Positions 44,041 to 53,619 of a DNA stretch of 64,000 bases are shown one piece after another. The notes beneath the pieces are model-generated. The model ran no database searches. It saw nothing but the letters and a program-made list of their open reading frames with translations, and was not told where the DNA came from. Origin of the DNA: Cognatishimia sp. SS12 (GTDB taxonomy: Bacteria; Pseudomonadota; Alphaproteobacteria; Rhodobacterales; Rhodobacteraceae). Both the position numbers and the translations under genes were made by a program. The first letter of the stretch is position 1. Every line of letters begins with the position of its first letter. The DNA lies in assembly GCF_028369055.1 (NCBI RefSeq), contig NZ_JAQNCZ010000004.1:310001-374000 (forward strand), written 5' to 3'.

Positions 44041-44778
44041 TCAGATTGGCGCAATGTCTGGCTTTGGGGCCAGAATTTCCAGCGGTTTGCGCACCCGCGC
44101 CTTGAGCCCGCCGCTGGGCGCATGCACCCGCTTTGACGCTTCGACCATCAACACGCCCCCCGCGACAATAGGTGACAGGGCGCGCCCGGTGCTTTCCCAA
44201 AGCTGGCTGGTCTTGCGCCAGAACCGGCGGTGGCTTGGTGGTTGATAAAGCGTGGTGCGATGCCGTTCGGCCATAAAGCCATGGTCGCGCAGCTGCGCCT
44301 CAAGCTGGCCGTTGGAATAGGGCCGCCCATAGCCAAAAGGCGTCGTATCCGAACGCGACCACAGCCCCGCGCGATTGGGCACGATGAACAGCGCTTTGCC
44401 ACCAGGCCCCAAAACGCGGTATGCTTCGGCCAGCAGGTCATTTGGGCGTTCGCAGTTTTCCAGCCCGTGCATCATGACGAGCCTGTCCACCAGCCCGGTT
44501 TCAAGCGGCCACAGTGTTTCTTCGCAGAGCGCAGAGACATTCGGCATCCCGGCAGGCCAGGGCATCACCCCCTGCGGTGCGGGCATCAGGCCGATGACAC
44601 GGCGCGCCTCGGGAAGATAGGGCCGCAAGAGCGGCACGGCAAAGCCATAACCGACCATCGTTTGCCCTTTGGCTTCCGGCCAAAGTTGGCGCATCTCGTC
44701 CCGAACGGCTTTCTGTGCTGCACGCCCGAGCATGCTGCGGTAATAGAAGTTACGAAGGACTTTCACATCAAGGTGCAT
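44041..44778 (-). CDS. SAM-dependent methyltransferase (class I)
   Basis: 245-residue protein with a reduced class I methyltransferase core. [20 protein letters not shown] is at motif I position but without a classical GxGx[21 protein letters not shown] is the motif II region, and [19 protein letters not shown] is motif III/post-III. Such proteins lie near gloB in many alphaproteobacteria. The substrate is unknown. It is divergent from gloB across 100 bp, with the promoter of both in that gap. Confidence 0.85.
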   Translation of the reverse strand: MHLDVKVLRNFYYRSMLGRAAQKAVRDEMRQLWPEAKGQTMVGYGFAVPLLRPYLPEARRVIGLMPAPQGVMPWPAGMPNVSALCEETLWPLETGLVDRLVMMHGLENCERPNDLLAEAYRVLGPGGKALFIVPNRAGLWSRSDTTPFGYGRPYSNGQLEAQLRDHGFMAERHRTTLYQPPSHRRFWRKTSQLWESTGRALSPIVAGGVLMVEASKRVHAPSGGLKARVRKPLEILAPKPDIAPI

Positions 44779-44878
44779 TGCGCCTGCTCACAAGATCGGC
44801 AAATCTAGGGTTAACATAGTCGCTTTGCGCACTGAGTGAACCTGCAGAATGCATGTTTAACGAAAAAGGGGAATAACC

Positions 44879-45646
44879 ATGCCACTGGAAATTGTGACAA
44901 TACCCTGCCTGTCAGACAATTACGCCTTTCTCATTCACGAACAGCTGACCGGCATGACCGCGCTGGTGGACGCCCCTGAAGCCGCGCCGATCGAAGCCGA
45001 ATTGGCCCGCCGGGGATGGGGGCTGGATTTCATCCTGCTGACCCATCACCACGATGACCATATCGCCGCCGTTGACACCCTGCGCGCCAAACATGACACC
45101 ATCGTCATCGGAGCGGCGGCCGATGCCCACCGCCTGCCGGCGCTGGATCTGAAGGTGGAGCATGGCTCAACCTTCTCGCTGGCCCGCGAAGAAGTCACCG
45201 TGATCGACACACCCGGCCACACCAAAGGGCACATCTGCTTTCACATTCCCACCGTCAAAGCGCTGTTTTCAGCGGATACATTGATGGCCGGGGGCTGTGG
45301 CCGCCTGTTCGAAGGCACCCCGCAGCAGATGTTTACCAGCCTCTCGAAACTGGCTGCCCTTCCGGCGGACACCAAGGTCTATTCCGGACATGAATACACC
45401 CTGTCCAACCTCAACTTCGCGCTGAGCGTTGAGCCCAAGAACAAAAAGCTGCAAGCCCGGCTGAAAGCCACCGAGGCCGCCCGCGCCCAAGGCACCCCCA
45501 CGGTGCCCAGCACTTTGGCGGACGAATTGGCCACCAATCCCTTCCTGCGCAGCCAATCACCCGAGCTGCGCGCCATGATTGGGATGGAAAACGACAGCGA
45601 TGCCGCGGTCTTTGCCGAGGTGCGTCGCCGCAAGGACACGTTCTGA
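44879..45646 (+). CDS. gloB: Hydroxyacylglutathione hydrolase (glyoxalase II)
   Basis: 255-residue metallo-beta-lactamase-fold hydrolase that splits S-lactoylglutathione to lactate and glutathione, the second step of methylglyoxal detoxification. It has PCLSDNYAFLIHE at the start, the binuclear metal site LLTHHHDDHIA, GHTKGHICFH, the SADTLMAGGCGRLFEGT segment, and YSGHEYTLSNLNFAL for glutathione contact. The C-terminal glyoxalase II domain (NPFLRSQSPELRAMIG) is complete. A ribosome-binding site GAAAAAGGGG lies before ATG 44879. Confidence 0.96.
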   Translation: MPLEIVTIPCLSDNYAFLIHEQLTGMTALVDAPEAAPIEAELARRGWGLDFILLTHHHDDHIAAVDTLRAKHDTIVIGAAADAHRLPALDLKVEHGSTFSLAREEVTVIDTPGHTKGHICFHIPTVKALFSADTLMAGGCGRLFEGTPQQMFTSLSKLAALPADTKVYSGHEYTLSNLNFALSVEPKNKKLQARLKATEAARAQGTPTVPSTLADELATNPFLRSQSPELRAMIGMENDSDAAVFAEVRRRKDTF

Positions 45647-45947
45647 CCAAACCGATAGGCCCCTACCCGTTCGGCTTATTGCCAAAATGGGTTTCATCTG
45701 TCAGGCTGAAAACATTAGATAATTTTCGCGTCGCCCCGCCAGGCAGCCGCCCCAAAAGTCTTACGTCCATTTTTTGCGCGAAACTGCCACTTTGTTGCAA
45801 AGCTCACGTATTTGACGCCAAAAGTGAGCGCTAATCGCAATAAAGCCCTTGAAGCTGGCGGTATATCGACCACACTTATTAAGTATCAGGCCAAGGTGTT
45901 TTTGGGCAATCTGCCCGCCAATGCCGCAGACGGAAGGAGTGTGAGCA
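45647..45947. other. Intergenic region between gloB and clpA
   Basis: 301 bp without a supported gene. It contains A/T-rich stretches (for example around 45700-45730 and 45860-45890) likely to hold the clpA promoter. I looked for a clpS gene, which often precedes clpA, and do not see one. No clear RpoH-type promoter with correct spacing was found. Confidence 0.5.
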
Positions 45948-48275
45948 GTGCCTTCATTCTCAACCACCCTTGAACAGGCGATCCACAGCGCACTGGCCCA
46001 GGCCAATGCACGTCGTCATGAATTTGCAACCCTGGAGCATCTGCTCCTCTCGCTTCTGGACGAACCGGATGCGCTGCGCGTCATGCAGGCCTGCAGTGTC
46101 GATACCGATGAGCTGCGCCAGACGCTTATGGAATTTATCGAAGAGGATCTGGCCAATCTGGTGACAGATATCGAAGGCTCCGAAGCGGTACCAACCGCCG
46201 CCTTCCAGCGCGTCATTCAACGCGCCGCCATTCATGTGCAATCCTCTGGCCGCACCGAAGTCACCGGGGCCAATGTGCTGGTCGCAATCTTTGCCGAACG
46301 CGAAAGCAATGCCGCCTACTTCCTGCAAGAACAGGATATGACCCGCTATGACGCGGTGAATTACATCGCCCATGGCGTCGCCAAAGACCCCGCCTTTGGC
46401 GAAAGCCGCCCGGTGGCGGGCAGCGAAGAAGACGATGAAAACGAAACCAGCGCAGCCGCCGGTCAGGACGAGAAAAAAGAAAGCGCCCTGTCCAAATATT
46501 GCGTGGACTTGAATACCAAGGCCGCCAAGGGCGATGTGGACCCGCTCATCGGGCGCGACCACGAAGTCGAGCGCTGCATTCAGGTGCTGTGCCGCCGGCG
46601 CAAGAACAACCCGCTGCTGGTGGGCGATCCCGGCGTGGGCAAAACCGCGATTGCCGAAGGGCTGGCCCATCGCATCGTCAACGGCCAAACCCCAGAGGTG
46701 CTGGCCTCAACCACGATCTTTTCGCTCGATATGGGCGCGCTTTTGGCGGGCACGCGGTATCGCGGCGATTTCGAAGAGCGGCTGAAAGCGGTGGTGACAG
46801 AGCTTGAGGATCACCCCGACAGCGTGCTCTTCATTGACGAAATTCACACGGTGATTGGCGCGGGCGCAACTTCGGGCGGGGCAATGGATGCCTCCAACTT
46901 GCTGAAACCTGCCCTGCAGGGCGGCAAGCTGCGCACCATGGGCTCCACCACCTACAAGGAATTCCGCCAGCATTTCGAAAAAGATCGGGCTTTGTCGCGT
47001 CGCTTCCAGAAGATCGATGTCAACGAACCGTCGGTGCCTGATACCATCAAGATCCTGAAAGGTCTGAAGGAGTATTTCGAAGAGCATCACAGCGTCAAAT
47101 ACACCGCTGATGCGATCAAAACCGCGGTGGAGCTGTCGGCGCGTTACATCAACGACCGCAAGCTGCCCGACAAGGCGATTGACGTGATCGACGAAGCGGG
47201 CGCGGCGCAGCATCTGGTCGCGGCCTCCAAACGGCGCAAAACCATCGGCACCAAAGAGATTGAGGCCGTGGTGGCCAAAATCGCGCGCATTCCACCAAAG
47301 AATGTCAGCAAGGATGACGCCGAAGTGCTGAAAGACCTCGAAAAATCCCTGAAACGGGTGGTCTTTGGTCAGGATGCCGCTATCGAAGCGCTCTCCAGCG
47401 CCATCAAACTGGCCCGCGCGGGTCTGCGCGAGCCGGAAAAACCCATCGGCAACTATCTCTTTGCGGGGCCAACCGGCGTCGGCAAGACCGAGGTGGCCAA
47501 ACAGCTCGCCAATACTTTGGGCGTCGAGCTGCTGCGCTTTGACATGTCCGAATATATGGAGAAACACGCAGTCTCCCGCCTGATTGGCGCGCCTCCGGGC
47601 TATGTCGGCTTTGATCAGGGCGGTCAGCTCACCGATGGGGTGGATCAGCACCCGCATTGCGTGCTGTTGCTGGATGAGATCGAAAAAGCGCACCCGGATG
47701 TCTACAACATCCTCTTGCAGGTGATGGACCACGGCACGCTGACCGATCACAACGGGCGCACCGTCGATTTCCGCAATGTGATCCTGATCATGACTTCCAA
47801 CGCCGGGGCTTCAGAGCAAGCCAAGGCTGCGATCGGCTTTGGCCGCGACCGTCGCGAGGGCGAGGATACCGCTGCGATTGAACGGACATTTACGCCGGAA
47901 TTCCGCAACCGTCTGGACGCGGTGATTTCTTTCGCGCCACTGCCAAAGAAAACCATCCTGCAAGTGGTCGAAAAATTCGTGCTGCAGCTTGAGGCCCAGC
48001 TTCTGGACCGCGATGTGCATATCGAACTGACCCGCAAAGCTGCCGAATGGCTGGCGGACAAAGGCTATGATGACAAAATGGGGGCGCGCCCGCTGGGCCG
48101 CGTCATTCAAGAGCACATCAAAAAGCCGCTGGCCGAAGAGTTGCTATTTGGCAAACTCTCCAAAGGTGGCGTGGTCAAGGTCACGGTCAAAGACGGCGAG
48201 TTGGTGCTGAAATACGACGGCCCCGCCAAGGCCCGCATCACCGGCGACAAGCCCCCGCTGCTGACCGCCGACTAA
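45948..48275 (+). CDS. clpA: ATP-dependent Clp protease ATP-binding subunit ClpA
   Basis: 775-residue AAA+ unfoldase partner of ClpP. The N-domain (about 1-145) has [20 protein letters not shown] and [17 protein letters not shown]; an acidic linker [11 protein letters not shown] follows. AAA-1 has Walker A GDPGVGKT and [23 protein letters not shown]-2 has GPTGVGKT and [20 protein letters not shown]. The ClpP-binding loop region and [11 protein letters not shown] end are present. GTG 45948 is the start, with GGAAGGAG upstream. It has no ClpB-type middle coiled coil, so it is ClpA rather than ClpB/ClpC. Confidence 0.96.
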   Translation: MPSFSTTLEQAIHSALAQANARRHEFATLEHLLLSLLDEPDALRVMQACSVDTDELRQTLMEFIEEDLANLVTDIEGSEAVPTAAFQRVIQRAAIHVQSSGRTEVTGANVLVAIFAERESNAAYFLQEQDMTRYDAVNYIAHGVAKDPAFGESRPVAGSEEDDENETSAAAGQDEKKESALSKYCVDLNTKAAKGDVDPLIGRDHEVERCIQVLCRRRKNNPLLVGDPGVGKTAIAEGLAHRIVNGQTPEVLASTTIFSLDMGALLAGTRYRGDFEERLKAVVTELEDHPDSVLFIDEIHTVIGAGATSGGAMDASNLLKPALQGGKLRTMGSTTYKEFRQHFEKDRALSRRFQKIDVNEPSVPDTIKILKGLKEYFEEHHSVKYTADAIKTAVELSARYINDRKLPDKAIDVIDEAGAAQHLVAASKRRKTIGTKEIEAVVAKIARIPPKNVSKDDAEVLKDLEKSLKRVVFGQDAAIEALSSAIKLARAGLREPEKPIGNYLFAGPTGVGKTEVAKQLANTLGVELLRFDMSEYMEKHAVSRLIGAPPGYVGFDQGGQLTDGVDQHPHCVLLLDEIEKAHPDVYNILLQVMDHGTLTDHNGRTVDFRNVILIMTSNAGASEQAKAAIGFGRDRREGEDTAAIERTFTPEFRNRLDAVISFAPLPKKTILQVVEKFVLQLEAQLLDRDVHIELTRKAAEWLADKGYDDKMGARPLGRVIQEHIKKPLAEELLFGKLSKGGVVKVTVKDGELVLKYDGPAKARITGDKPPLLTAD

Positions 48276-48635
48276 GCGCGATACATTGAAGATCAAAGCC
48301 CCGCCGGTTCGGCGGGGCTTTTTGTTTGGGCGAATGATCCGCGAGACGGCCAATGCTGCACTTGCTCACCCCGCAAACAAAAGACCGGTTTGGCCGTTGA
48401 AGTCATCACCGCAAGTCACCCAGCCGGTTAACAGCCGTGTTAACGGCCCGGCCATCGTCAGCCCCGCCCTTGGGCTGGCGATTTGGCTACGGTGGATACG
48501 AGATTTGTTCTGTCGCAGTACGTGGCAGCCATAAAGCGCCCAGTCACTTTAGTCGGGTCGCCACCCCAGGGGCCGACGCCAGCCTAACGTACAGAGCCGG
48601 GGGCCAAAGGCCGCTTGGACCGCATTTTCGACCCC
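48276..48635. other. Intergenic region between clpA and the OmpA-like gene
   Basis: 360 bp between convergent genes. After the clpA terminator it holds a GGTTAAC ... GTTAACGG inverted repeat at 48425-48444 and otherwise no gene with a recognisable product. A GC-rich open frame continuing into the OmpA gene on the plus strand is a shadow. Confidence 0.45.
48295..48324 (+). terminator. Terminator of clpA
   Basis: Perfect stem AAAGCCCCGCC / GGCGGGGCTTT with a GGTTC loop and T-run, 19 bp after the clpA stop. Confidence 0.88.
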
Positions 48636-50687
48636 CTACTTCTCGGTCAATTTCAGCTCAATCCGGCGGTTGCGGGCGCGGGCGTCGGGGGTGTTGGCGG
48701 GGTCGATGGGTTGGAATTCGCCAAAGCCATTGGCTGATAGGCGCTCGGGCGGCAGGCCAAGGGATTGCGACAGAAAGCGCACAACCGACAGGGCGCGGGC
48801 TTGGGACAGCTCCCAATTGTCGCGAAAGCGGGTGCCATTAAAGATCGGCACATTATCGGTGTGGCCATCGACTTGCAGCACCCAGTCGATTTCCGGCGGG
48901 ATGTCATCCGCCACATCCAGCAGCAGTGTGGCGACGCGGCCAATCTGTTCGCGGCCCTCAACGCTCAGCTCGGCCCCGCCTGAGGGGAACAGCACTTCGG
49001 AGCTAAAGACAAAGCGGTCGCCGACAATCTGCACCCCTTCGCGGGTGCCCAGAAGGCCGCGCAGCCGGCCAAAGAATTCTGAGCGGTAGTTTTCAAGATC
49101 CTGCGCCTCTGCGGCCAGGCGCGCGGCCTCGGCCTCAAGGCGCTTGCGCTCGGCTTCCTCCAGCGCGCGGCGGCGACGTTCTTCGGCGGCCGCGCGCGCC
49201 AGCGCCGCATTCAAATCCGCGCCCAATGTCGACAGCTGCACATTGGCGGCGGCATCCCGCGCCTTGCTTTCATCCAGCAGCGCCTGCAATTGCCCCAGCT
49301 GCGCCCTGAGCGCCGCCACCTGCTGATTGAGCAGCGCGGCCTGTTTTTCATTCTCGCTCGCCTCAGCCCGGCTTTCGGCCAGTGCGGCATTTGCCACCGC
49401 CAAAAGCCGTGCGCGTTCTTCGGCGGCGCTGAGCTCTTCGGCGGCGACTTGTTCGGCGGCCGATTTTGCGGCCAGCGCGGCAGCCAACTGGCGCTCAATC
49501 TCCGCGCGGTCCTGCGCGAGGGTTTCAGTGTCCAGCTTTGCCGCCAGCGCCGCGGCCAGTTTCTGTTCCAGCTCTGCCACCTGCGCGGTGGCGGTATTGG
49601 CGCGCTGCTCCAGTGCAATGCGGCTGGCAAAGGCCTCAGACAGCGCCTCTTCCAGTTGCTGTTCGGTCAGCGCGTTTTCCGCAGTTGCGGCCTTGGCGGC
49701 CTCCAGCTGCGCCAGCGTTGCGGCCAGTTCCTCTTCGGTCAGTGCGGCGGTGGTGCGGGTTTCTTCCAGTGCCAGCAGCGCCGCCGTCAAGCGGCCGGTC
49801 AAATCCTCTTCGCTCACAAGCGCGGCGGCCAGCTTGCGGTCCAGATCTACTTGGGCCGCTTCGGCGGCGGCGAGCATGGTCAGGGTCTCTTCGGCCTTGC
49901 GGCGCTGTTCTTCCAGCGCCAGCGTCATGGCGGTCAGCTCCGCATCGGCGTTTTTGAGCCGCTCGCGCAGGGCTTCGGCGGCGGCTGCCTGCGTGAGCCG
50001 CGCGATTTCATCGGCGTTGAGCCGCGCCTCCAAATCCTCGACCTGCGCCGCCAGTGCGCTGTTGGTTTCCACGGTCGCGGCGGCCTGCGCCTCAAGCTCG
50101 GCCACCAATGCATTAAGCGCGGCGCGTTCTGCGGCGGCGCGGCGCGCCTCTTCGGCCTGCGCGTCCACCTCATCGCGGGCGGTCGCCAACGCCAGGTTCA
50201 GCGCTTCTTGTTCGCTCAGCAATGTATCGCGCTCAGCGGTCAGATCACCGACCAACCCGCGCGCTTCGTCGCGCTGCGCCAGAAGCGCGGCAACCTGCGC
50301 CTCAAAACTGCTGATGCGACTGCGGGCGATATCAAGCGCCGCGGAGGCACTGTCGCGTTCCGTGGTCAGCGCGCTGATCAGCGCGGCCTGCTGATCAGAC
50401 AGCGCGCGCGCATCCGTCAGCGTCGTGCGCAAGGTCCCGACCTGTGCCTGCAGGCCCGCGGATTTTTCCTGCTCAAGTCCCAGCGCATCCGCCAGTGCGG
50501 CAATTTCAGCTGAAAGGCTATCGAGCTTGTCCGCCTGCCCGGAAATTGTTTCGCGCAGCACAAATTGCACCACCATGAAAATGGTCAGTACAAACATCAG
50601 CACCAGCAAAAGCCCGGTCATCGCATCAACGAAGCCGGGCCAGATCGAGGCCTGAAAGCGTTGTCCTGTGCGCCGGGAAAGGGCCAT
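48636..50687 (-). CDS. OmpA/MotB-like protein with long coiled coil
   Basis: 683-residue protein. One membrane segment lies near the N-terminus (TGLLLVLMFVLTIFMVVQF), as in MotB/TolR/ExbD stators, preceded by the conserved WPGFVDAM. An Ala/Glu/Gln-rich region of roughly 480 residues (about 50-530), with few prolines or glycines, should be a long coiled coil. The C-terminal peptidoglycan-binding OmpA domain has FSSEVLFPSGGAELS, VDGHTDNVPI, NWELSQARALSVVRFL and ARNRRIELKL. Its start is 3 bp after the stop of the MotA/ExbB-like partner, so the two form one unit. The function is not established; MotB, TolR and ZorB are distant analogues. Confidence 0.85.
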   Translation of the reverse strand: MALSRRTGQRFQASIWPGFVDAMTGLLLVLMFVLTIFMVVQFVLRETISGQADKLDSLSAEIAALADALGLEQEKSAGLQAQVGTLRTTLTDARALSDQQAALISALTTERDSASAALDIARSRISSFEAQVAALLAQRDEARGLVGDLTAERDTLLSEQEALNLALATARDEVDAQAEEARRAAAERAALNALVAELEAQAAATVETNSALAAQVEDLEARLNADEIARLTQAAAAEALRERLKNADAELTAMTLALEEQRRKAEETLTMLAAAEAAQVDLDRKLAAALVSEEDLTGRLTAALLALEETRTTAALTEEELAATLAQLEAAKAATAENALTEQQLEEALSEAFASRIALEQRANTATAQVAELEQKLAAALAAKLDTETLAQDRAEIERQLAAALAAKSAAEQVAAEELSAAEERARLLAVANAALAESRAEASENEKQAALLNQQVAALRAQLGQLQALLDESKARDAAANVQLSTLGADLNAALARAAAEERRRRALEEAERKRLEAEAARLAAEAQDLENYRSEFFGRLRGLLGTREGVQIVGDRFVFSSEVLFPSGGAELSVEGREQIGRVATLLLDVADDIPPEIDWVLQVDGHTDNVPIFNGTRFRDNWELSQARALSVVRFLSQSLGLPPERLSANGFGEFQPIDPANTPDARARNRRIELKLTEK

Positions 50688-50690
50688 GGC

Positions 50691-51932
50691 TTAGCTGTCC
50701 TTCCCGCTGGTGTCACCCTCACCGCCGTTCTGCGACGTGGCATTGTGGCGGCGGCGACGGCGGGCGGGCTGATCGCCCAGTTTGGTGATCGCCTGGGTCA
50801 GCGCCGATAGATCACTGCGCAATTCGGTCATCGTGTCCTGACGACCGGCGGATATCTCTTCGAGGATCCGCAGCATCTGCACGTCGATGGAGCGCAGGCG
50901 CATGCGGCTTTCGGCATCCACGCCCTCAGCGGCCTGGGTCTGCATCGCGGCAATCAGTTGCTCTTGCCCATCGGCCAGACGCGCCAGTGTCTCCGGCTGT
51001 CCCGTGGGATTGGGGGCGGCAGACATCTGCCCCACCAACGCCTGCACCGAATGGGTCAGATCACCAATGTTGCGCTCCACCCGGGCGCGGCCATCTTCGG
51101 CCTTCACGAACATGGTCTGCAATTGGTCCATCTGCTCTGCCATATGCTCCAGCACTTCGCCCAGCACATTCTGTTCAATGCCCGGCTCGCCATCGCCGCC
51201 GGTGAAGCCGACCCGCGTGATCGAGCTGAGCCATTCTTCAAGCTCGCGGTAAAACCGGTTCTGGCCATGGCCCGCAAAAAGCTCAAGCAGGCCAACGATC
51301 AAAGAGCCCGCAAGCCCCAAGAGCGAGGAGGCAAAGGCAACGCCCATGCCGCCCAGCTGGTCTTCCAGACCCGTCATCAGACGGTTAAAGACCTCAACCC
51401 CGCCTTCGCCTTCGTCCGGCGCAAGACTGCGGATGGTGTCCACCACTGCCGGTACCGTGGTCGCAAGGCCATAAAATGTCCCCAGCAGACCAAGGAAAAT
51501 CAGCATGTTCACGATATAGCGGGTGATTTCCCGCGCTTCGTCGATCCGGGTGGCCACAGAATCCAGGATCGAGCGCGTCGATGTGGCGCTGATCTGCCCC
51601 TTGCCGCGACGCGAGCGCAGCAGGCTGGCCAGCGGCAACAAAAGCGTCGGCGGCTCCAGATAAGAAAGGCTGTCATTCTGGCTGGCAAAATTCTTGATCC
51701 AGCGGGTGCAGGCCATCAGCGAAAACACCTGCATGAAACAGGCCACAACCCCCACAAAGAACACAAACAGGATAAAGCCGTTCAGGTAGGGATTGGCGCT
51801 GAAGACCGGCATGACGCGCGGCAGCGCGATATAGGTCAAGACCCCGGTCAAGGCCAAGACGATCAACATCAAGATGATCTGTCGCACCGGTTGCGAAAAA
51901 TGAGGCTCCGCCTCAAACTCTGACTGCTCCAT
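50691..51932 (-). CDS. MotA/TolQ/ExbB-like proton-channel protein
   Basis: 413-residue membrane protein with four hydrophobic segments: IILMLIVLALTGVLTYIAL, FILFVFFVGVVACFMQVFSL, NMLIFLGLLGTFYGLATTV and AFASSLLGLAGSLIVGLLEL. The last two carry the TolQ/ExbB/MotA-type Gly-Thr-rich helix pattern (LGLLGTFYGL). The C-terminal part is cytoplasmic and helical (MAEQMDQLQTMFVKAEDG, a methyl-accepting-like heptad region). It precedes the OmpA-like coiled-coil gene by 3 bp and should form the stator channel of an ion-driven motor with it. TolA, TonB and Zorya effector genes are absent nearby. Confidence 0.85.
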   Translation of the reverse strand: MEQSEFEAEPHFSQPVRQIILMLIVLALTGVLTYIALPRVMPVFSANPYLNGFILFVFFVGVVACFMQVFSLMACTRWIKNFASQNDSLSYLEPPTLLLPLASLLRSRRGKGQISATSTRSILDSVATRIDEAREITRYIVNMLIFLGLLGTFYGLATTVPAVVDTIRSLAPDEGEGGVEVFNRLMTGLEDQLGGMGVAFASSLLGLAGSLIVGLLELFAGHGQNRFYRELEEWLSSITRVGFTGGDGEPGIEQNVLGEVLEHMAEQMDQLQTMFVKAEDGRARVERNIGDLTHSVQALVGQMSAAPNPTGQPETLARLADGQEQLIAAMQTQAAEGVDAESRMRLRSIDVQMLRILEEISAGRQDTMTELRSDLSALTQAITKLGDQPARRRRRHNATSQNGGEGDTSGKDS

Positions 51933-52019
51933 CTGGTCAGTTCCTGACGCTGTTCTTTTCTAAGGATACCCTAGAAGGCGCGGCCAGTTGTGCCAAGGTT
52001 TATTGCCCAGGAAGCCTAT

Positions 52020-52547
52020 TTAAGCGCTGAGTTTTTCCACCCGCTGCGACAGCCAGTCCAGTTCGGCATCCTGAATGCCCAGTTCGGCAAGGTGGCGCGC
52101 CGTATTATGCAGATAGTCGGTGTTTGGCCCGCGCCCGCCCACCGCCGTGGCAATCACCTGCGCCTGCTCTTCCAGCGACAGGTTCACATATTGCACATGG
52201 TCGCGGTCAATCACATAGGTCACTGCCGTGACATCGCGCCCATCCGCCAGCGCAACCGGCAGGGTTTTCTCTAGATAGGCCGAAGAGACAAGTTCGCGCG
52301 CGCGCAACTCCTTCAGCGCGGCCTCTTCTGTGCCCGGCGCAACCCGCAGCGCCAGCCCATGGCATTGCCCCTGCGCGGCGGCATCCAGCGCCAGCACCAG
52401 CCCGGGATGCGCCTCGGTGCCGCGATGGTGGATCGAGGACATGCAGAAACTGCGATGCCACCCATGCAGTGTCGCCACCGCCTGTTCCGCGACCTCAAAG
52501 CCCGGGTTCCACAAAAGAGACCCATAGCCGAAAACCCACATCGTCAT
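52020..52547 (-). CDS. Gamma-glutamylcyclotransferase, ChaC-like
   Basis: 175-residue protein with the signature VFGYGSLLWNPGF at the N-terminus, CMSSIHHRGTEAHPGLVLAL, ALKELRARELVSSAYLEKT (catalytic Glu region) and YVNLSLEEQAQVIATAVGGR then GPNTDYLHNTARHL, characteristic of ChaC proteins that cleave glutathione to 5-oxoproline and Cys-Gly. ATG 52547 is chosen, with AACAGG upstream; ATG two codons later is an alternative and the 33-codon extension is rejected. It is divergent from the DUF2125 gene across 76 bp. Confidence 0.92.
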   Translation of the reverse strand: MTMWVFGYGSLLWNPGFEVAEQAVATLHGWHRSFCMSSIHHRGTEAHPGLVLALDAAAQGQCHGLALRVAPGTEEAALKELRARELVSSAYLEKTLPVALADGRDVTAVTYVIDRDHVQYVNLSLEEQAQVIATAVGGRGPNTDYLHNTARHLAELGIQDAELDWLSQRVEKLSA

Positions 52548-52623
52548 TGCCTGTTCCACCACTGGTGCATTGTCGTCGGCGCGTTTAAACACCAAAGCAA
52601 AGCAAGAGCAAAGGGGCCGCGCT

Positions 52624-53613
52624 GTGAAACGTCTGCTGATTGTCATCCTTCTGGTGTCCCTAGGCTGGTTTGCCTATTGGTTCATCGGCGCAGAAAGCGC
52701 GCGCGCGGCCTATGCAAGCTGGTTTGACGCCCGCCGCGCCGAAGGCTGGCAGGCCGATTATAGCGCGCTGCATATGCGCGGCTTTCCCAACCGCTTTGAC
52801 GCCACGCTGGAAGAGGTGGCGCTGGTGGATCCGGCCACGGGCCTGGGCTGGGTTGCGCCGTTTTTTCAGATCTTTGCCCTGACCTATAAACCCAATCACA
52901 TCATCGCTGTCTGGCCAGAAAGCCACCAAATTCTAACGCCCAATCAACAGGTTGATATCAAATCAGACGATATGAAAGCCTCTGCCGTGGTCGCGCCAGA
53001 CACGGACCTTGCGCTCCTGCGGGCCAATTTTGCCGCCGAAGCGCTGCGCCTTCAGTCCAACTTGGACTGGTCGCTCAGCGCCGAGAGTGTTCGACTCGCG
53101 CTCAGCCGCCATGAAAGCACGGACAGCAGCTATGATCTGGCACTGCAAGGCAGCGCCGTCGCGCCGCCCACCGCGCTGCGCACAGCGGTCTTGCCCGCAA
53201 CGATGAGCGCGCTGGATCTAGATATGACCGCGCAGTTTGATCGCCCCTGGGATTTGCGCGCACTGGAAGAGCGCCGCCCGCAGCCCACCGCAATCACCCT
53301 ACGCACGGCCCATGCCAAATGGGGGGAGCTTGAGGCAAAAGCGGCTGGCGACGTGACCGTGGATGCGGCCGGCGCCCTCGATGGGACGCTGACGCTGCGC
53401 TTGGCCAAATGGCGCGAGATGCTGGCCGTGGCGCGCGACAGCGGCCAATTCAGCGCCGCAGCGCTGGACGCCACGGAACAGGGCCTGAGCCTGCTGGCGG
53501 GGCTGACGGGCAACAATGCCGACAATATCGATGTCACTTTGACTTTTCGCGGGGGCATTGCATTTGCGGGTATTCTGCCGCTCGGCCCTGCCCCGCGTCT
53601 ACAACTGCGCTAA
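52624..53613 (+). CDS. DUF2125 family exported protein
   Basis: 329-residue protein with an N-terminal signal or anchor (LLIVILLVSLGWFAYWFIG) and the alphaproteobacterial DUF2125 pattern: GWQADYSALHMRGFPNRFDA, GLGWVAPFFQIFALTYKPNH, IIAVWPESHQILTP, and later LALSRHESTDSSYDLALQ. The protein should be periplasmic, possibly membrane-tethered; no function is known. GTG 52624 is chosen since AAAGGGG lies nine bases upstream and the signal starts there. Confidence 0.83.
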   Translation: MKRLLIVILLVSLGWFAYWFIGAESARAAYASWFDARRAEGWQADYSALHMRGFPNRFDATLEEVALVDPATGLGWVAPFFQIFALTYKPNHIIAVWPESHQILTPNQQVDIKSDDMKASAVVAPDTDLALLRANFAAEALRLQSNLDWSLSAESVRLALSRHESTDSSYDLALQGSAVAPPTALRTAVLPATMSALDLDMTAQFDRPWDLRALEERRPQPTAITLRTAHAKWGELEAKAAGDVTVDAAGALDGTLTLRLAKWREMLAVARDSGQFSAAALDATEQGLSLLAGLTGNNADNIDVTLTFRGGIAFAGILPLGPAPRLQLR

Positions 53614-53619
53614 CGGCGG

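Noticed and set aside
48427..48443. TTAAC repeat resembling a CtrA site
   Set aside because: The two TTAA elements are separated by 8 bp, not the 7 bp of the CtrA consensus TTAA-N7-TTAA, and the site lies between convergent genes.
49290..50513. 407- and 355-codon plus-strand frames opposite the coiled-coil gene
   Set aside because: Low-complexity antisense translation of an alanine-rich coiled coil.
48636..51932. Zorya defence system
   Set aside because: Only ZorA/ZorB-like architecture is present; no ZorC, ZorD or ZorE genes adjoin, and the neighbours are housekeeping genes.
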